This document shows, piece by piece, positions 25,403 to 33,255 of a stretch of DNA of 33,255 nt; within the stretch, counting starts at the first letter, position 1, and every line of letters begins with the position of its first letter. The DNA is from Burkholderiaceae bacterium (GTDB lineage: Bacteria; Pseudomonadota; Gammaproteobacteria; Burkholderiales; Burkholderiaceae). A model generated the notes under the pieces. The model made no database searches. It saw only the letters and a program-made list of their open reading frames with translations, and was not told the origin of the DNA. The translations under genes and the position numbers were made by a program. The stretch covers positions 1-33,255 of the forward strand of contig JASLEM010000219.1 of NCBI GenBank assembly GCA_030151165.1, in the 5' to 3' direction.

Positions 25403-26385
25403 TTTTGAGCCGGAGTGTTCTGCGACGCCGAAACCGCGGCGCCGCTGGCCGCGGGTGCGGCGGAAGGAGGAACGGACGCGGGCGCGGTGGCCACCGGCGC
25501 GGCGGCGGCCGGGGCGGACGCCGCGAAACGGCCCTCGTATTCGATCTTGGCGTTGTCGCGCAAGGTCTTCTGCAGGTTCGTGATGACGTCGCGCTTGCCG
25601 ACCTGGGCCAGGTACTGCTCGATCGACGGGCGCGCGTCGGCCAGCGTCTTGGGCGCCGGCACGCTGGAAACGAGCGTCACCGCCGTCACGCCCGCCTGCG
25701 ACGGGATCACGGTCGATTCGCCGTCCTTCATCGCGGCCAGCTTGTCGAGCAGCAGCGTCGGGAGCTGGTCCGAAGCGCCCTGGTCCTGCTTCACCGTGAA
25801 CGGCAGCTTCTGCGACTTCAGCCAGTCGGTCAGGTCGTTGACGGACTTCAGGGACTGGACGTGCGCGTCGATGTCCGAGCGGCGCTCCTCGGGAGCCTGG
25901 ATGTCCATGCGCTGCAACGTGTAGACGCGGCGCTGCGCGAACACGGCGGCGTGGCCGTCGTAGAACTTCTGGATCTGGTCGTCGGTCGGCTTGCCGGCGG
26001 TCTCGGCGGCGGTCTCGACGAAGCGGCGCACCAGGATCTCGCGGCGCGCGGCCTCGATCTGCTCGGTGACCTGCGGATCCTTGTCCAGCTTCGCGGCGAG
26101 CGCCTTCTGCACGACGATCTGCTCGTCGATCAGGCGTTCGAGCGCCTGGTGGCTCGCGGCGTCGGACGCATCGGGCGGCGCGCCGCGCTGGTGCTGGACG
26201 ACGAGGTTGATCTGGCCGACGGTGATGTCGTCGCCGTTGACCTTGGCCGCGACTTCGGCGCCGGGGCCGTCGGCGGAGACGGCGTCCTTCTTCTGACTGC
26301 AGGCCCCCAGGAACACGGCCGCGGTGGCGGCAAAGGCGATGGTGCCGAAACGCGCGCGGCGGGTCAGACTCTTGGAACGGAACAT
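25399..26385 (-). CDS. epsD: EpsD-family lipoprotein (third copy; first gene of the eps operon)
   Basis: A 328-residue predicted lipoprotein starting at ATG 26385, preceded by an AGGGGG ribosome-site-like run. The in-frame ATG upstream (26403) and the frame to 26466 would displace the signal peptide. The lipobox is LGAC, then SQKKDA. The SurA-N region has VNGDDITVGQINLVVQHQRG and LIDEQIVVQKALAAKLDKDPQ; a divergent parvulin-like region with RRVYTLQRMDI follows. It ends in an Ala/Pro-rich tail. It is the first gene of the leftward operon and overlaps the next epsD by an ATGA. Peptidyl-prolyl isomerase activity is a family annotation and is not evident from residues here. Confidence 0.87.
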   Translation of the reverse strand: MFRSKSLTRRARFGTIAFAATAAVFLGACSQKKDAVSADGPGAEVAAKVNGDDITVGQINLVVQHQRGAPPDASDAASHQALERLIDEQIVVQKALAAKLDKDPQVTEQIEAARREILVRRFVETAAETAGKPTDDQIQKFYDGHAAVFAQRRVYTLQRMDIQAPEERRSDIDAHVQSLKSVNDLTDWLKSQKLPFTVKQDQGASDQLPTLLLDKLAAMKDGESTVIPSQAGVTAVTLVSSVPAPKTLADARPSIEQYLAQVGKRDVITNLQKTLRDNAKIEYEGRFAASAPAAAAPVATAPASVPPSAAPAASGAAVSASQNTPAQK

Positions 26386-26800
26386 TGGCGAAAGCCCCCT
26401 CATGGCCTGTCTCGGCTCGATTTCGATGCGGACGGTCCCGGCAGAACCTCCCCGCTCGGGCCGCACAGCGGCAAACGCGCGATTGTAGAGACTAACTTAT
26501 GGCTTTCTCGCGACGATCAGGGGAAGCGAGCAAAGCTTTCTTGAAGCTGCATTCGTCGTGAGAAAGTGCCGCCGCCGCGAAACCGCCGCGCCCGCCGACC
26601 CGACCTCGCCGCCCGCGAGCCGGCGGCACGATGCCTGCTTCGACCCATGGCGCGGAGCGCCGCGTGGCGGATAATCCCGCCGGTGTCGCCCACTTCCGCC
26701 TGCCTCTCGCGCTCCCCATGATCAATCCCCTGTCCGACGCCGTTGCCTCGAACGGCCAAGCGCCCTTCGGCGGTCGCCGTCCCGCCGAGGGAGCGGCGGC
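26386..26800. promoter_or_regulatory. 415-bp divergent control region between the eps operon and an acyltransferase gene
   Basis: There is no supported gene in this gap. It should carry the leftward promoter for the ten-gene epsD-to-lipoprotein run and the rightward promoter for the acyltransferase. On the minus strand, TACAAT (complement of 26482-26487) lies about 97 bases before the ATG in a locally AT-rich stretch (26482-26513); its -35 is poor. On the plus strand GATAAT at 26670-26675 is a weak -10 candidate about 125 bases before the GTG. No GG-N10-GC sigma-54 pattern with TGGCAC was found. Confidence 0.4.
26482..26487 (-). promoter_or_regulatory. Candidate -10 element of the eps operon
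   Basis: TACAAT on the minus strand, five of six matches to the -10 consensus, in an AT-rich island. The predicted transcript start, near 26475, gives a leader of about 90 bases. The region 16-17 bp upstream (GAGAAA/CGAGAA) is a poor -35, so an activator would be expected if it is used. Confidence 0.4.
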
Positions 26801-27892
26801 GTGAAACGTCTTGTCGATGTCGCGCACGACCGGAGCAACAACTTTCACCTGCTGCGACTGCTGGCGGCCACGGCCGTCCTGTTCTCGCATTCGTTTCCGC
26901 TGGCGACCGGCGACATCTCCATCGAGCCGCTGCGTCGCCTGATCGGGTGCACGCCGGGGTCGATCGCGGTGGACCTGTTCTTCCTGGTGAGCGGTCTGCT
27001 CGTCACCATCAGCCTGGTGAAGCGGAACAGCGCCGCCGATTTCGCGCGCGCGCGTTTCTTTCGAATCTGGCCGGCGTTGACCGTGGCGCTGCTGATCTCG
27101 GTGCTGGTGCTCGGCCCCGCGTTCACCACGCTACCGATCGTCGACTACCTGGCGTCGTTCCGCACCTGGCGATACCTGGGCCAGAACCTGGTGCTGCTGC
27201 ACGGGATCATCTACCGGCTTCCGGGCGTGTTCCTGCACAATCCGGCGCCGGAAGCCGTCAACGGCTCGCTCTGGACCTTGCCCAGCGAAATCCGCTGCTA
27301 CCTCTGGCTTCTTGCGGGCTGGTGGGTCCTCAGGCGCCTCGGCGGCGCCGCTTATTTCAAGTACCTGGTCGGCGCGGTCTGGCTGGCGCTGTTCGCGTGG
27401 CACGTCCACTCGCTCGCGAACGTGACGCTCGAGAACTCGCCCGCGCGCATGTACCTGATGTTCTGCACCGGGGCGGCGCTGTACCTGTTCAGGAGCGCCG
27501 TGACGCTGTCTTCGCGCTGGCTGGCCGTCGGGCTGGTCGCCGTCGTCCTCGCCGCCGTGACCGGCTCCGGCCTGCTGTTCGGCCTGGCCTACACCGTCGT
27601 CATTCCATACGCGATGCTGTGCGCCGCCTACCTGCCATCCGGCTGGGTGCTGAAATTCAACCGTTTCGGCGACTACTCCTACGGCACCTACATCTTCGCC
27701 TACCCGGTGCAGCAATCGCTGATGGCGTCGCTGCCGTCACTCGGCATCGCCGGCCTGTTCTTCGCTTCCCTCGGCATCACGACGGTGCTGGCCGTGGCCT
27801 CCTGGCACTTCATCGAGAAGCCTGCGATGCGGCTGGCGCGGCGCACAGAGCCGGCCTCGTCGCCGATCGCGCGCCCTGCCAAGGCCGCCTGA
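26801..27892 (+). CDS. Acyltransferase-3 family membrane protein (second)
   Basis: A 363-residue polytopic protein starting at GTG 26801, with GAGGGAG upstream. The N-terminus NNFHLLRLLAATAVLFSHSF holds the Arg19 and His30 positions conserved in the acyltransferase-3 family, and DLFFLVSGLLVTISLVKR is the usual second helix. Roughly ten hydrophobic helices follow, then a terminal ASWHFIEKPAMRL, also typical. It would transfer an acyl group to a polysaccharide or another surface molecule. It is divergent from the eps operon, so it is probably part of the same locus, but it could be regulated separately. The acyl donor is unknown. Confidence 0.88.
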   Translation: MKRLVDVAHDRSNNFHLLRLLAATAVLFSHSFPLATGDISIEPLRRLIGCTPGSIAVDLFFLVSGLLVTISLVKRNSAADFARARFFRIWPALTVALLISVLVLGPAFTTLPIVDYLASFRTWRYLGQNLVLLHGIIYRLPGVFLHNPAPEAVNGSLWTLPSEIRCYLWLLAGWWVLRRLGGAAYFKYLVGAVWLALFAWHVHSLANVTLENSPARMYLMFCTGAALYLFRSAVTLSSRWLAVGLVAVVLAAVTGSGLLFGLAYTVVIPYAMLCAAYLPSGWVLKFNRFGDYSYGTYIFAYPVQQSLMASLPSLGIAGLFFASLGITTVLAVASWHFIEKPAMRLARRTEPASSPIARPAKAA

Positions 27893-27914
27893 CACCGCGC
27901 AGCCGCGGCGCCGT

Positions 27915-28820
27915 TCAGCCCGAACGCGCCGTCAGCGACCGCCGACCCAGCACGCGCCTCACGCGCGCCAGCCCGCGGTAGGCCACCGGAGGCAGCCACT
28001 GCTTCAGGTACTGCTCCACCCGGAACTTGCGTGCCTCGGCCTTGTTGGCCGCGGTGTCGTCGGGCCGCGCCATGTACATCGTGGAGACGTTGGGGGTCTC
28101 CTCGTAGACGGCGTGCGAGGCGGAGTAGTAATAGAGCGCCATCGACCGACGGGTCACCCCGTCCGGCACCAGCAGCGGATCGGGATGGCCGTGCCAGGTG
28201 TCCGCCTCGGTGCTGAACACGACGCACCGATTGAGCAACGGCGACACGCGCTTGACGCAGTTCTTCATGTCGCGCGACCAGAGCTCCAGCTGCCCCGCCC
28301 AGGCGTCGTCCCACTCCGGGTTCAGGTAGATCAGCAGGTTCAACCGGCGCTGGACATGGAGCTGCGGATTGATGCGGAAATCCGCGTGGACGCCCAGGCG
28401 CCCGCCGCGCGTGATCTCGTGGAAGCCCCCGCCCTGGTAGTACGGGTCGGGCAGCAGGCCGCTGATGCCGGTCAGGCCTTCGAGGAACTGCAGCACGGGG
28501 CGCGAGTTGAAGAACTGGAACACCTCGCGCGAAAACCGGTTGCAGTCCTCCGGCATGATCTGGCGCTTGTGCTCGCCGCCGTAGCCGATGTTGAACACGC
28601 CGTCGCTGGCGCGCTCCCCGGTCGGGAAATTCGCGAGGATCTGCGCCGGGAGACCCGCAGGCAGGAAATCGTCCAGCACGATGTGGGGAAACGGATCCGC
28701 ATTGGCGTAGTCCTCAGCAAAGAACTCGCCGAGCGACCGCGCTTCCGCAGCGTCCATGCTCAATCCGTCACCGGTCTCGATCGGCAGAGTCACCGAGGGA
28801 ACCTGCAGTTTGGCGTCCAT
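27915..28820 (-). CDS. 2-oxoglutarate/Fe(II)-dependent oxygenase-like protein
   Basis: A 301-residue soluble protein with the 2OG-Fe(II) oxygenase signature: GVHADF gives the HxD pair (His145, Asp147), TWHGHPDP the distal His (210 or 212) and GVTRRSMALYYYS the Arg (224 or 225) that would bind 2-oxoglutarate. The RRLNLLIYLNPEWDDAWAGQLELW core is typical of the prolyl-4-hydroxylase-like group found near bacterial polysaccharide genes. The C-terminal tail is basic. The substrate is unknown: a protein, lipid or sugar intermediate are all possible. It converges with the acyltransferase gene (22 bp between stops). A TATGAT at 28850-28855 (minus) is a possible -10. Confidence 0.82.
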   Translation of the reverse strand: MDAKLQVPSVTLPIETGDGLSMDAAEARSLGEFFAEDYANADPFPHIVLDDFLPAGLPAQILANFPTGERASDGVFNIGYGGEHKRQIMPEDCNRFSREVFQFFNSRPVLQFLEGLTGISGLLPDPYYQGGGFHEITRGGRLGVHADFRINPQLHVQRRLNLLIYLNPEWDDAWAGQLELWSRDMKNCVKRVSPLLNRCVVFSTEADTWHGHPDPLLVPDGVTRRSMALYYYSASHAVYEETPNVSTMYMARPDDTAANKAEARKFRVEQYLKQWLPPVAYRGLARVRRVLGRRSLTARSG

Positions 28821-28849
28821 GCTTTTCGCTACTCCGTGTTGACTCTCAA

Positions 28850-28855
28850 ATCATA
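28850..28855 (-). promoter_or_regulatory. Possible -10 element of the oxygenase gene
   Basis: TATGAT read on the minus strand lies 30 bases before the ATG at 28820, with a GGAG site between. No good -35 is visible. Confidence 0.3.
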
Positions 28856-29033
28856 GCCCAGCGACCTCCGCGGCCACCGTCTCGCGCTGTCGCGCGAGGC
28901 CCTCTGTCGTGCCGTGCCGGCCGCATCTTCCGCCGCGGCCCGCGGCAAATCGCACCCCGAGCGAGAGGACAGCAACCCTGCCCCGTGATGACGCAAGGTC
29001 TGCGCCGCGCCGGCGCCCGCTCCGGTCACCGAC

Positions 29034-30599
29034 TCACCCACCCGGCAACCCGCGCCGATACTGCACCGCCTCCGCCATGTGCACCGGCTCGACGCGCTCC
29101 TCGCCCGCCAGGTCGGCGACGGTGCGTGCCAGCTTGGCCACGCGGTGCAGGCTGCGGCCTGACCAGCCGAGCCGTTCGGCGACCTGTTCCAGCAGCGCGC
29201 GTGACGGCTCCGCCAGCCGCAGCCCGGCATCGACCTGGCCCGCCGGCAGCAACGCGTTCGGCACGCCCTGACGCGCCAGCTGCCGCTCGCGTGCCGCGCG
29301 CACGCGCGACGCCACGGGCGCCGATGCCTCGGCGACCGCCACCGGCTTCGAGGCCTCGTCCGGCGCCGGCGGCATCAGCTCGGCCGGGCGCAGCGCCGGC
29401 ACTTCGATCTGCATGTCGATGCGATCGAGCAGCGGCCCGGACAGCCGCGCCTGGTAGCGTCGCACCGACTCGGCGCTGCAAAGGCACTGCCGCCCGCTGG
29501 CGGCGAAGGCCCCGAGCCAGCCGCAAGGGCACGGGTTCATCGCCGCGACGAGCTGGAAGCGCGCCGGGTATTTCGCCTGGTGTGCGGCGCGGGAGATCGT
29601 GATGTGGCCCGTCTCCAGCGGCTCGCGCAGGGCCTCCAGCGCGCCGCGCGGGAACTCGGGCAATTCGTCCAGGAACAGCACGCCCGCATGGGCCAGCGAG
29701 ATCTCGCCCGGCCGCGGCGGCGAGCCGCCGCCGACCAGCGCCACCGCGCTCGCGCTGTGGTGCGGCGCCCGCACCGGTCGCTGGCCGAATCGGCGGACGT
29801 CGAGCCCTTGCGACGACACGCTCAGCAGCGCCGCGCTCGACAACGCCTCGGACGACGTCATCGGCGGCAGCAGGCCGGCGAGCCGCTCGGCGAGCATCGA
29901 CTTGCCGGCGCCCGGCGGCCCGATCAAAAGAAGTCCGTGCGCCCCGGCCGCCGCCACCTCCAACGCCCGGCGCGCGCCGGCCTGGCCCTTGACGTCGGCC
30001 AAGTCGGGCAACGCCGGCGGCGCCTCGCTGCGATCGCGCGGCGGCCCGGGGAGTTCGACGAGGCCAGCCGGGCCGCCGTCGCCGGGCAGGAACGCCTCGA
30101 CGACATCGCCCAGCGTGCGCGCCGATCGCACGTCGACGCCCTCGACACGCGCCGCCTCGATCGCGCTCGGCGCCGGCAGCACGAGGCGCCGGTCCGAGCC
30201 GCCCTCGCGCACGGCGAGGGCCAGCGCGAGCGCGCCGCGCACGGGGCGAAGCTCGCCGGCCAGCGAGAGCTCCCCCGCGAACTCGAAGCGCGCGAGCCGC
30301 TCGGCATCCAGCAGGCCCTGGGCCGCGAGGACGCCGAGGGCGATCGGGAGATCGAACCGGCCGGACTCCTTCGGCAGGTCGGCCGGCGCGAGGTTGACGG
30401 TGATCCGCTTGTTGTGCGGAAACGCGAAGCCGCTCTGCGCCAGCGCGGCGCGCACGCGCTCGCGCGCCTCCTTCACTTCGGTGTCGGCGAGGCCGACCAG
30501 CGTGAAGCTCGGCAAGCCGTTGGCGAGGTGGACTTCCACCTGCACCTCCGGCGCATGGAGCCCGACGAGGGCCCGGCTGTAGACGACGGCGAGGGTCAT
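29034..30599 (-). CDS. comM: ComM/YifB-like Mg-chelatase-type AAA+ ATPase
   Basis: A 521-residue protein of normal length. The N-terminal ChlI-like domain begins MTLAVVYSRALVGLHAPEVQVEVHLANGLPSFTLVGL. The AAA+ core has Walker A GPPGAGKS (227-234) and Walker B VLFLDELPEF (307-316), then the MNPCPCGWLG segment with paired cysteines typical of this family, and a C-terminal Mg-chelatase domain (GWSGRSLHRVAKLARTVADLAG). ComM is a helicase that extends branch migration during natural transformation in other gammaproteobacteria; here the same role is inferred. It is a conserved chromosomal housekeeping gene that marks the edge of the EPS locus. Confidence 0.95.
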   Translation of the reverse strand: MTLAVVYSRALVGLHAPEVQVEVHLANGLPSFTLVGLADTEVKEARERVRAALAQSGFAFPHNKRITVNLAPADLPKESGRFDLPIALGVLAAQGLLDAERLARFEFAGELSLAGELRPVRGALALALAVREGGSDRRLVLPAPSAIEAARVEGVDVRSARTLGDVVEAFLPGDGGPAGLVELPGPPRDRSEAPPALPDLADVKGQAGARRALEVAAAGAHGLLLIGPPGAGKSMLAERLAGLLPPMTSSEALSSAALLSVSSQGLDVRRFGQRPVRAPHHSASAVALVGGGSPPRPGEISLAHAGVLFLDELPEFPRGALEALREPLETGHITISRAAHQAKYPARFQLVAAMNPCPCGWLGAFAASGRQCLCSAESVRRYQARLSGPLLDRIDMQIEVPALRPAELMPPAPDEASKPVAVAEASAPVASRVRAARERQLARQGVPNALLPAGQVDAGLRLAEPSRALLEQVAERLGWSGRSLHRVAKLARTVADLAGEERVEPVHMAEAVQYRRGLPGG

Positions 30600-30669
30600 G
30601 GGATCAGCATCGGAAGGCTTGTCCGGAGGGCCGCGCCAGCCGCGGGCGCCCCGTCGATAACGTTGTTAA

Positions 30670-30736
30670 AAATGGGGTCAGATTCTTTCTGACACGAAGA
30701 CACAATTCCTGGCGCACAAGTTGCATGACCCCATTT
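30670..30736. repeat. Small inverted-repeat (REP/MITE-like) element
   Basis: AAATGGGGTCA at 30670-30680 and TGACCCCATTT at 30726-30736 are perfect inverted copies (11 bp) flanking 45 bp. Inside, GTCAGA and TCTGAC (30677-30682, 30688-30693) form a second, alternative hairpin. The ATGGGGTCAGATTC sequence is, as I recall it, common at palindromes beside IS200-like (Y1/RAYT) transposase genes in proteobacteria; no transposase is present here. Confidence 0.5.
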
Positions 30737-30846
30737 CGGAAAAGAGGCCTGGGTGGGCTTTTCGACCGTCCGGAGCGCGCAATTCATTCTGCGGCCACCG
30801 ATAGCGCACCAAGGCGCGCCCGGAGCGAGGTTTCGCGGCATGTCGC

Positions 30847-30863
30847 CGCACTTTTTTGGTGCG
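30847..30863. promoter_or_regulatory. NtrC-like enhancer site
   Basis: CGCACTTTTTTGGTGCG has the layout of the NtrC consensus TGCACY-N5-GGTGCA with exactly the right spacing, differing mainly in the outer bases. It lies about 240 bp upstream of the -24 element, within enhancer range. Additional half-sites follow just downstream. Confidence 0.6.
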
Positions 30864-31102
30864 CATTTCGAGTGCGCGCCCTGTTTTCACGCGCACCGTC
30901 CGTGCGTGTGACGGGGTGTTTCCGCGCCTCATGAAAGTCGGCCGACCCTATCGGTTTCCCTGATCTTCGAGATGCCTGCGGCGCGATGACGCGATCGCGT
31001 TGCGCGCCGGATTTCCCACGCCGCCGCCTCTCGGCCGGCACCGGAACGACCCCGTCGGGACGACGGGCCGACGCACCCGCCACGTCATCGAACTCGACCG
31101 CG

Positions 31103-31117
31103 TGGCACGGAACCTGC
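31103..31117 (+). promoter_or_regulatory. Sigma-54 (-24/-12) promoter of the porin-glnK-amtB unit
   Basis: TGGCACGGAACCTGC matches the RpoN consensus TGGCAC-N5-TTGC, with a single change (CTGC for TTGC) and the invariant GG and GC separated by ten bases. The predicted start is near 31129, about 76 bases before the porin ATG. With glnK and amtB downstream, this indicates nitrogen-limited induction through NtrC. Confidence 0.85.
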
Positions 31118-31204
31118 GTCACCGGCCCTGAAGAACAAGAGATCCCACCCAGATCGCGATACGACCCCACCCACCTCTTTTCCATCCCCTATCGGAGATT
31201 ACTG

Positions 31205-31993
31205 ATGAAGAAAACCGCGCTCGTTCTCGTTGCCGGCCTCGCTGCCAACGTCATCCCGACGCTCGCTTTCGCTGACGATGCTCCCGCCAGCCCGATCACG
31301 TACAACATCGGCGCGGTCACGGACTACAAGTACCGCGGCCTGACGCAGACCAAGTTCGTCCCGGCCGTCCAGGGCGGCGTCGACTACGCGCAGGGCCCGG
31401 TCTACCTCGGCACGTGGCTGTCGACGATCGACTGGATCAAGGACGCGGGCAAGGCCTCGGGGGTCGACACGGGCAATGCGCCGGTCGAATGGGACCTGTA
31501 CGGCGGCACCAAGGGCGACATCATCAAGGACACGCTGTCGTACGACGTCGGCGTCCTCGGCTACATCTACGTCGACCAGAAGCTGCACAACGTCGGCCTC
31601 GCGAACCCGGACACCGGCGAGGTCTACGGCGCGCTGACCTACGGCATGTTCACCGGCAAGATCTCGGTCAGCTTCACCGATCTGTTCGGCGTGCCGGACA
31701 GCGTCGGCAGCCAGTACTACGACCTGACGGCCAACATCGACCTCGGCGCCGGCTTCTCGCTGACGCCGGAAGTCGCGTACCAGAACATCACCGGCCACTT
31801 CATCCAGGACGCCGGCGGCCGCGACCCGTCGTACGCGCTGTTCTCGGCCACGCTGGGCAAGGACTTCGGCAAGGGCCTGAGCGCGTCGTTCCAGGTCGTC
31901 GGCACCGATGCCCACAAGGAGGACTACCAGACCTCCAACCACAAGTTCAGCGGCCGCACCGGCGTGGTGGCGGGCATCAAGTACTCGTTCTGA
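31205..31993 (+). CDS. TorF-family putative porin (nitrogen-regulated)
   Basis: A 262-residue protein starting at ATG 31205, with GGAG upstream. The signal peptide (MKKTALVLVAGLAANVIPTLAFA) is followed by a mature protein of alternating beta-strands beginning SPITYNIGAVTDYKYRGLTQ, the usual N-terminus of the TorF group, and it ends in GIKYSF with a terminal Phe, as for outer-membrane barrels. The frame is open to 30986, but the added residues have no signal character. It is first in a sigma-54-driven unit before glnK and amtB, so it may pass ammonium or small organic nitrogen compounds through the outer membrane; the substrate is inferred from context only. Confidence 0.85.
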   Translation: MKKTALVLVAGLAANVIPTLAFADDAPASPITYNIGAVTDYKYRGLTQTKFVPAVQGGVDYAQGPVYLGTWLSTIDWIKDAGKASGVDTGNAPVEWDLYGGTKGDIIKDTLSYDVGVLGYIYVDQKLHNVGLANPDTGEVYGALTYGMFTGKISVSFTDLFGVPDSVGSQYYDLTANIDLGAGFSLTPEVAYQNITGHFIQDAGGRDPSYALFSATLGKDFGKGLSASFQVVGTDAHKEDYQTSNHKFSGRTGVVAGIKYSF

Positions 31994-32008
31994 CGCGTGT
32001 TTCTCGTT

Positions 32009-32424
<416 letters not shown>

Positions 32425-32508
32425 GCGCCGCCGCAGCAGCCCCTCGCCGCCAGATTTCCGACCGACCCACACCGCCACACGCTTCCAACTCCTGAAAGCA
32501 CTGCAACC

Positions 32509-33255
32509 ATGAGAAAGCTCATCGCTTCCCTCGCCCTGGGGCTCGCCGCCCTCGGGTTCTCCGCGACATCGTTCGCGGCGGACGACGCGGCCTCCGCGGC
32601 ATCCGCCCCGGCCGTCGCGGCGGCGTCGGCACCCGCCGCCGCCAGCGCGCCCGCCGCCGATGCCTCCGCAGCCGCGGCCGCCGCACCGGCTTCCGCAGCG
32701 TCGACGCCGACGATCGTCGAGACGGTCAACAAGGGCGACACGACCTGGATGCTGGTCTCCACGGTCCTCGTCATCATGATGTCGATCCCGGGCCTCGCGC
32801 TGTTCTACGGCGGCCTGGTCCGCAGCAAGAACATGCTGTCGGTGCTGATGCAGGTGTTCGTCACCTTCTCGCTGATCACCGTGCTGTGGTTCGTCTACGG
32901 CTACAGCATCGCGTTCACCGAGGGCAACAAGTTCTTCGGCGGCTTCTCGCGGCTGTTCCTGAACGGGATCTTCGATCCGGTCGCGGGCACGTTCACGAAT
33001 GCGGCGACCTTCAGCAAGGGCGTGATGATCCCCGAGATCGCCTTCGTGGTGTTCCAGGCGACCTTCGCGGCCATCACCTGCTGCCTGATCGTCGGCTCGT
33101 TCGCCGAGCGCATCAAGTTCTCGGCGGTGCTGCTGTTCATGGTGCTGTGGTTCACGTTCAGCTACCTGCCGATCGCGCACATGGTCTGGTTCTGGCAAGG
33201 TCCGGACGCCTACACCAGCGCCGACGTCGTCGACAAGGTCAACTCCACCGCCGGC
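32509..33255 (+). CDS. amtB: Ammonium transporter AmtB (partial, cut by right edge)
   Basis: I translated 249 residues from ATG 32509; the frame is still open at the window end, and the family is usually over 400. A signal peptide (LALGLAALGFSATSFA) is followed by about 40 residues of Ala/Ser/Pro-rich low complexity, then the core begins with TTWMLVSTVLVIMMSIPGLALFYGGLVR, the conserved first helix. Further helices carry FQATFAAITCCLIVGSFAERIKF, also conserved. AmtB is a trimeric inner-membrane channel for ammonium, gated by GlnK. The long Ala-rich insertion in the N-terminal periplasmic region is unusual next to the E. coli protein, though seen in related bacteria. Confidence 0.95.
   Translation, partial: MRKLIASLALGLAALGFSATSFAADDAASAASAPAVAAASAPAAASAPAADASAAAAAAPASAASTPTIVETVNKGDTTWMLVSTVLVIMMSIPGLALFYGGLVRSKNMLSVLMQVFVTFSLITVLWFVYGYSIAFTEGNKFFGGFSRLFLNGIFDPVAGTFTNAATFSKGVMIPEIAFVVFQATFAAITCCLIVGSFAERIKFSAVLLFMVLWFTFSYLPIAHMVWFWQGPDAYTSADVVDKVNSTAG

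Larger units (their letters stand above)
30600..31204. promoter_or_regulatory. 605-bp control region between comM and the porin-glnK-amtB unit
   Basis: No protein gene is supported here. The stretch contains, from left to right, the upstream region of comM (minus), a 67-bp inverted-repeat element (30670-30736), an NtrC-like palindrome (30847-30863), further GCGCAC/GTGCGC half-sites (30861-30915), and a sigma-54 promoter (31103-31117). The rest shows nothing I can assign. Confidence 0.6.

Noticed and set aside
30884..30915. GCGCACCGTCCGTGCG as a second full NtrC site
   Set aside because: The arms are two bases too close for the consensus spacing; it is at best a half-site.

Overview
The window is GC-rich (roughly two thirds G+C by eye) and reads as a chromosomal segment of a betaproteobacterium, most likely order Burkholderiales. 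The grounds are codon usage, the exosortase-B type exopolysaccharide (EPS) gene set, and a TorF-type porin followed by glnK and amtB. No rRNA, tRNA, CRISPR array, phage gene or intact transposase gene was seen.

About 28 kb (1 to 27.9 kb) is one large EPS locus. Its assembly core, on the minus strand from 26.4 to 17.1 kb, is epsD-epsD-ugd-epsD-epsE-epsF-epsG-xrtB-epsI. It encodes three SurA-like lipoproteins, UDP-glucose dehydrogenase, the outer-membrane export protein, the chain-length determinant, a BY-kinase-like ATPase, exosortase B and EpsI. A large lipoprotein resembling a glycoside hydrolase (14507-16768) follows and ends at a strong intrinsic terminator. The middle block on the plus strand (8.7-14.4 kb) holds a GT4 glycosyltransferase, a Wzy-like polymerase/ligase, a Wzx-like flippase and another glycosyltransferase. 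A divergent minus-strand block (8.6 kb to the left edge) holds two GT2 enzymes, a GT4 enzyme, an acyltransferase, a WecG/TagA-type transferase, the beta-barrel EpsL, a UDP-GlcNAc-type C6 dehydrogenase and a partial UDP-glucuronate 4-epimerase. Together these suggest a Wzx/Wzy-type, acylated, uronic-acid-containing polysaccharide. A second acyltransferase (26801-27892) diverges from the epsD end.

From 27.9 kb rightwards the content changes: a 2-oxoglutarate/Fe(II) oxygenase-like gene, comM (Mg-chelatase-like AAA+ ATPase), a small inverted-repeat element, and a nitrogen-responsive unit of porin, glnK and amtB (cut by the right edge). The porin is preceded by a very good sigma-54 (-24/-12) promoter, with an NtrC-like enhancer palindrome about 240 bp upstream.

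The points most worth a second look are: an MshEN-like tandem motif (a known c-di-GMP-binding fold) at the N-terminus of EpsG; a three-unit VxLP repeat tail on one EpsD; the EPS-linked glycoside-hydrolase-like lipoprotein; an exosortase with no visible sorting substrate; and the sigma-54/NtrC arrangement before the porin.
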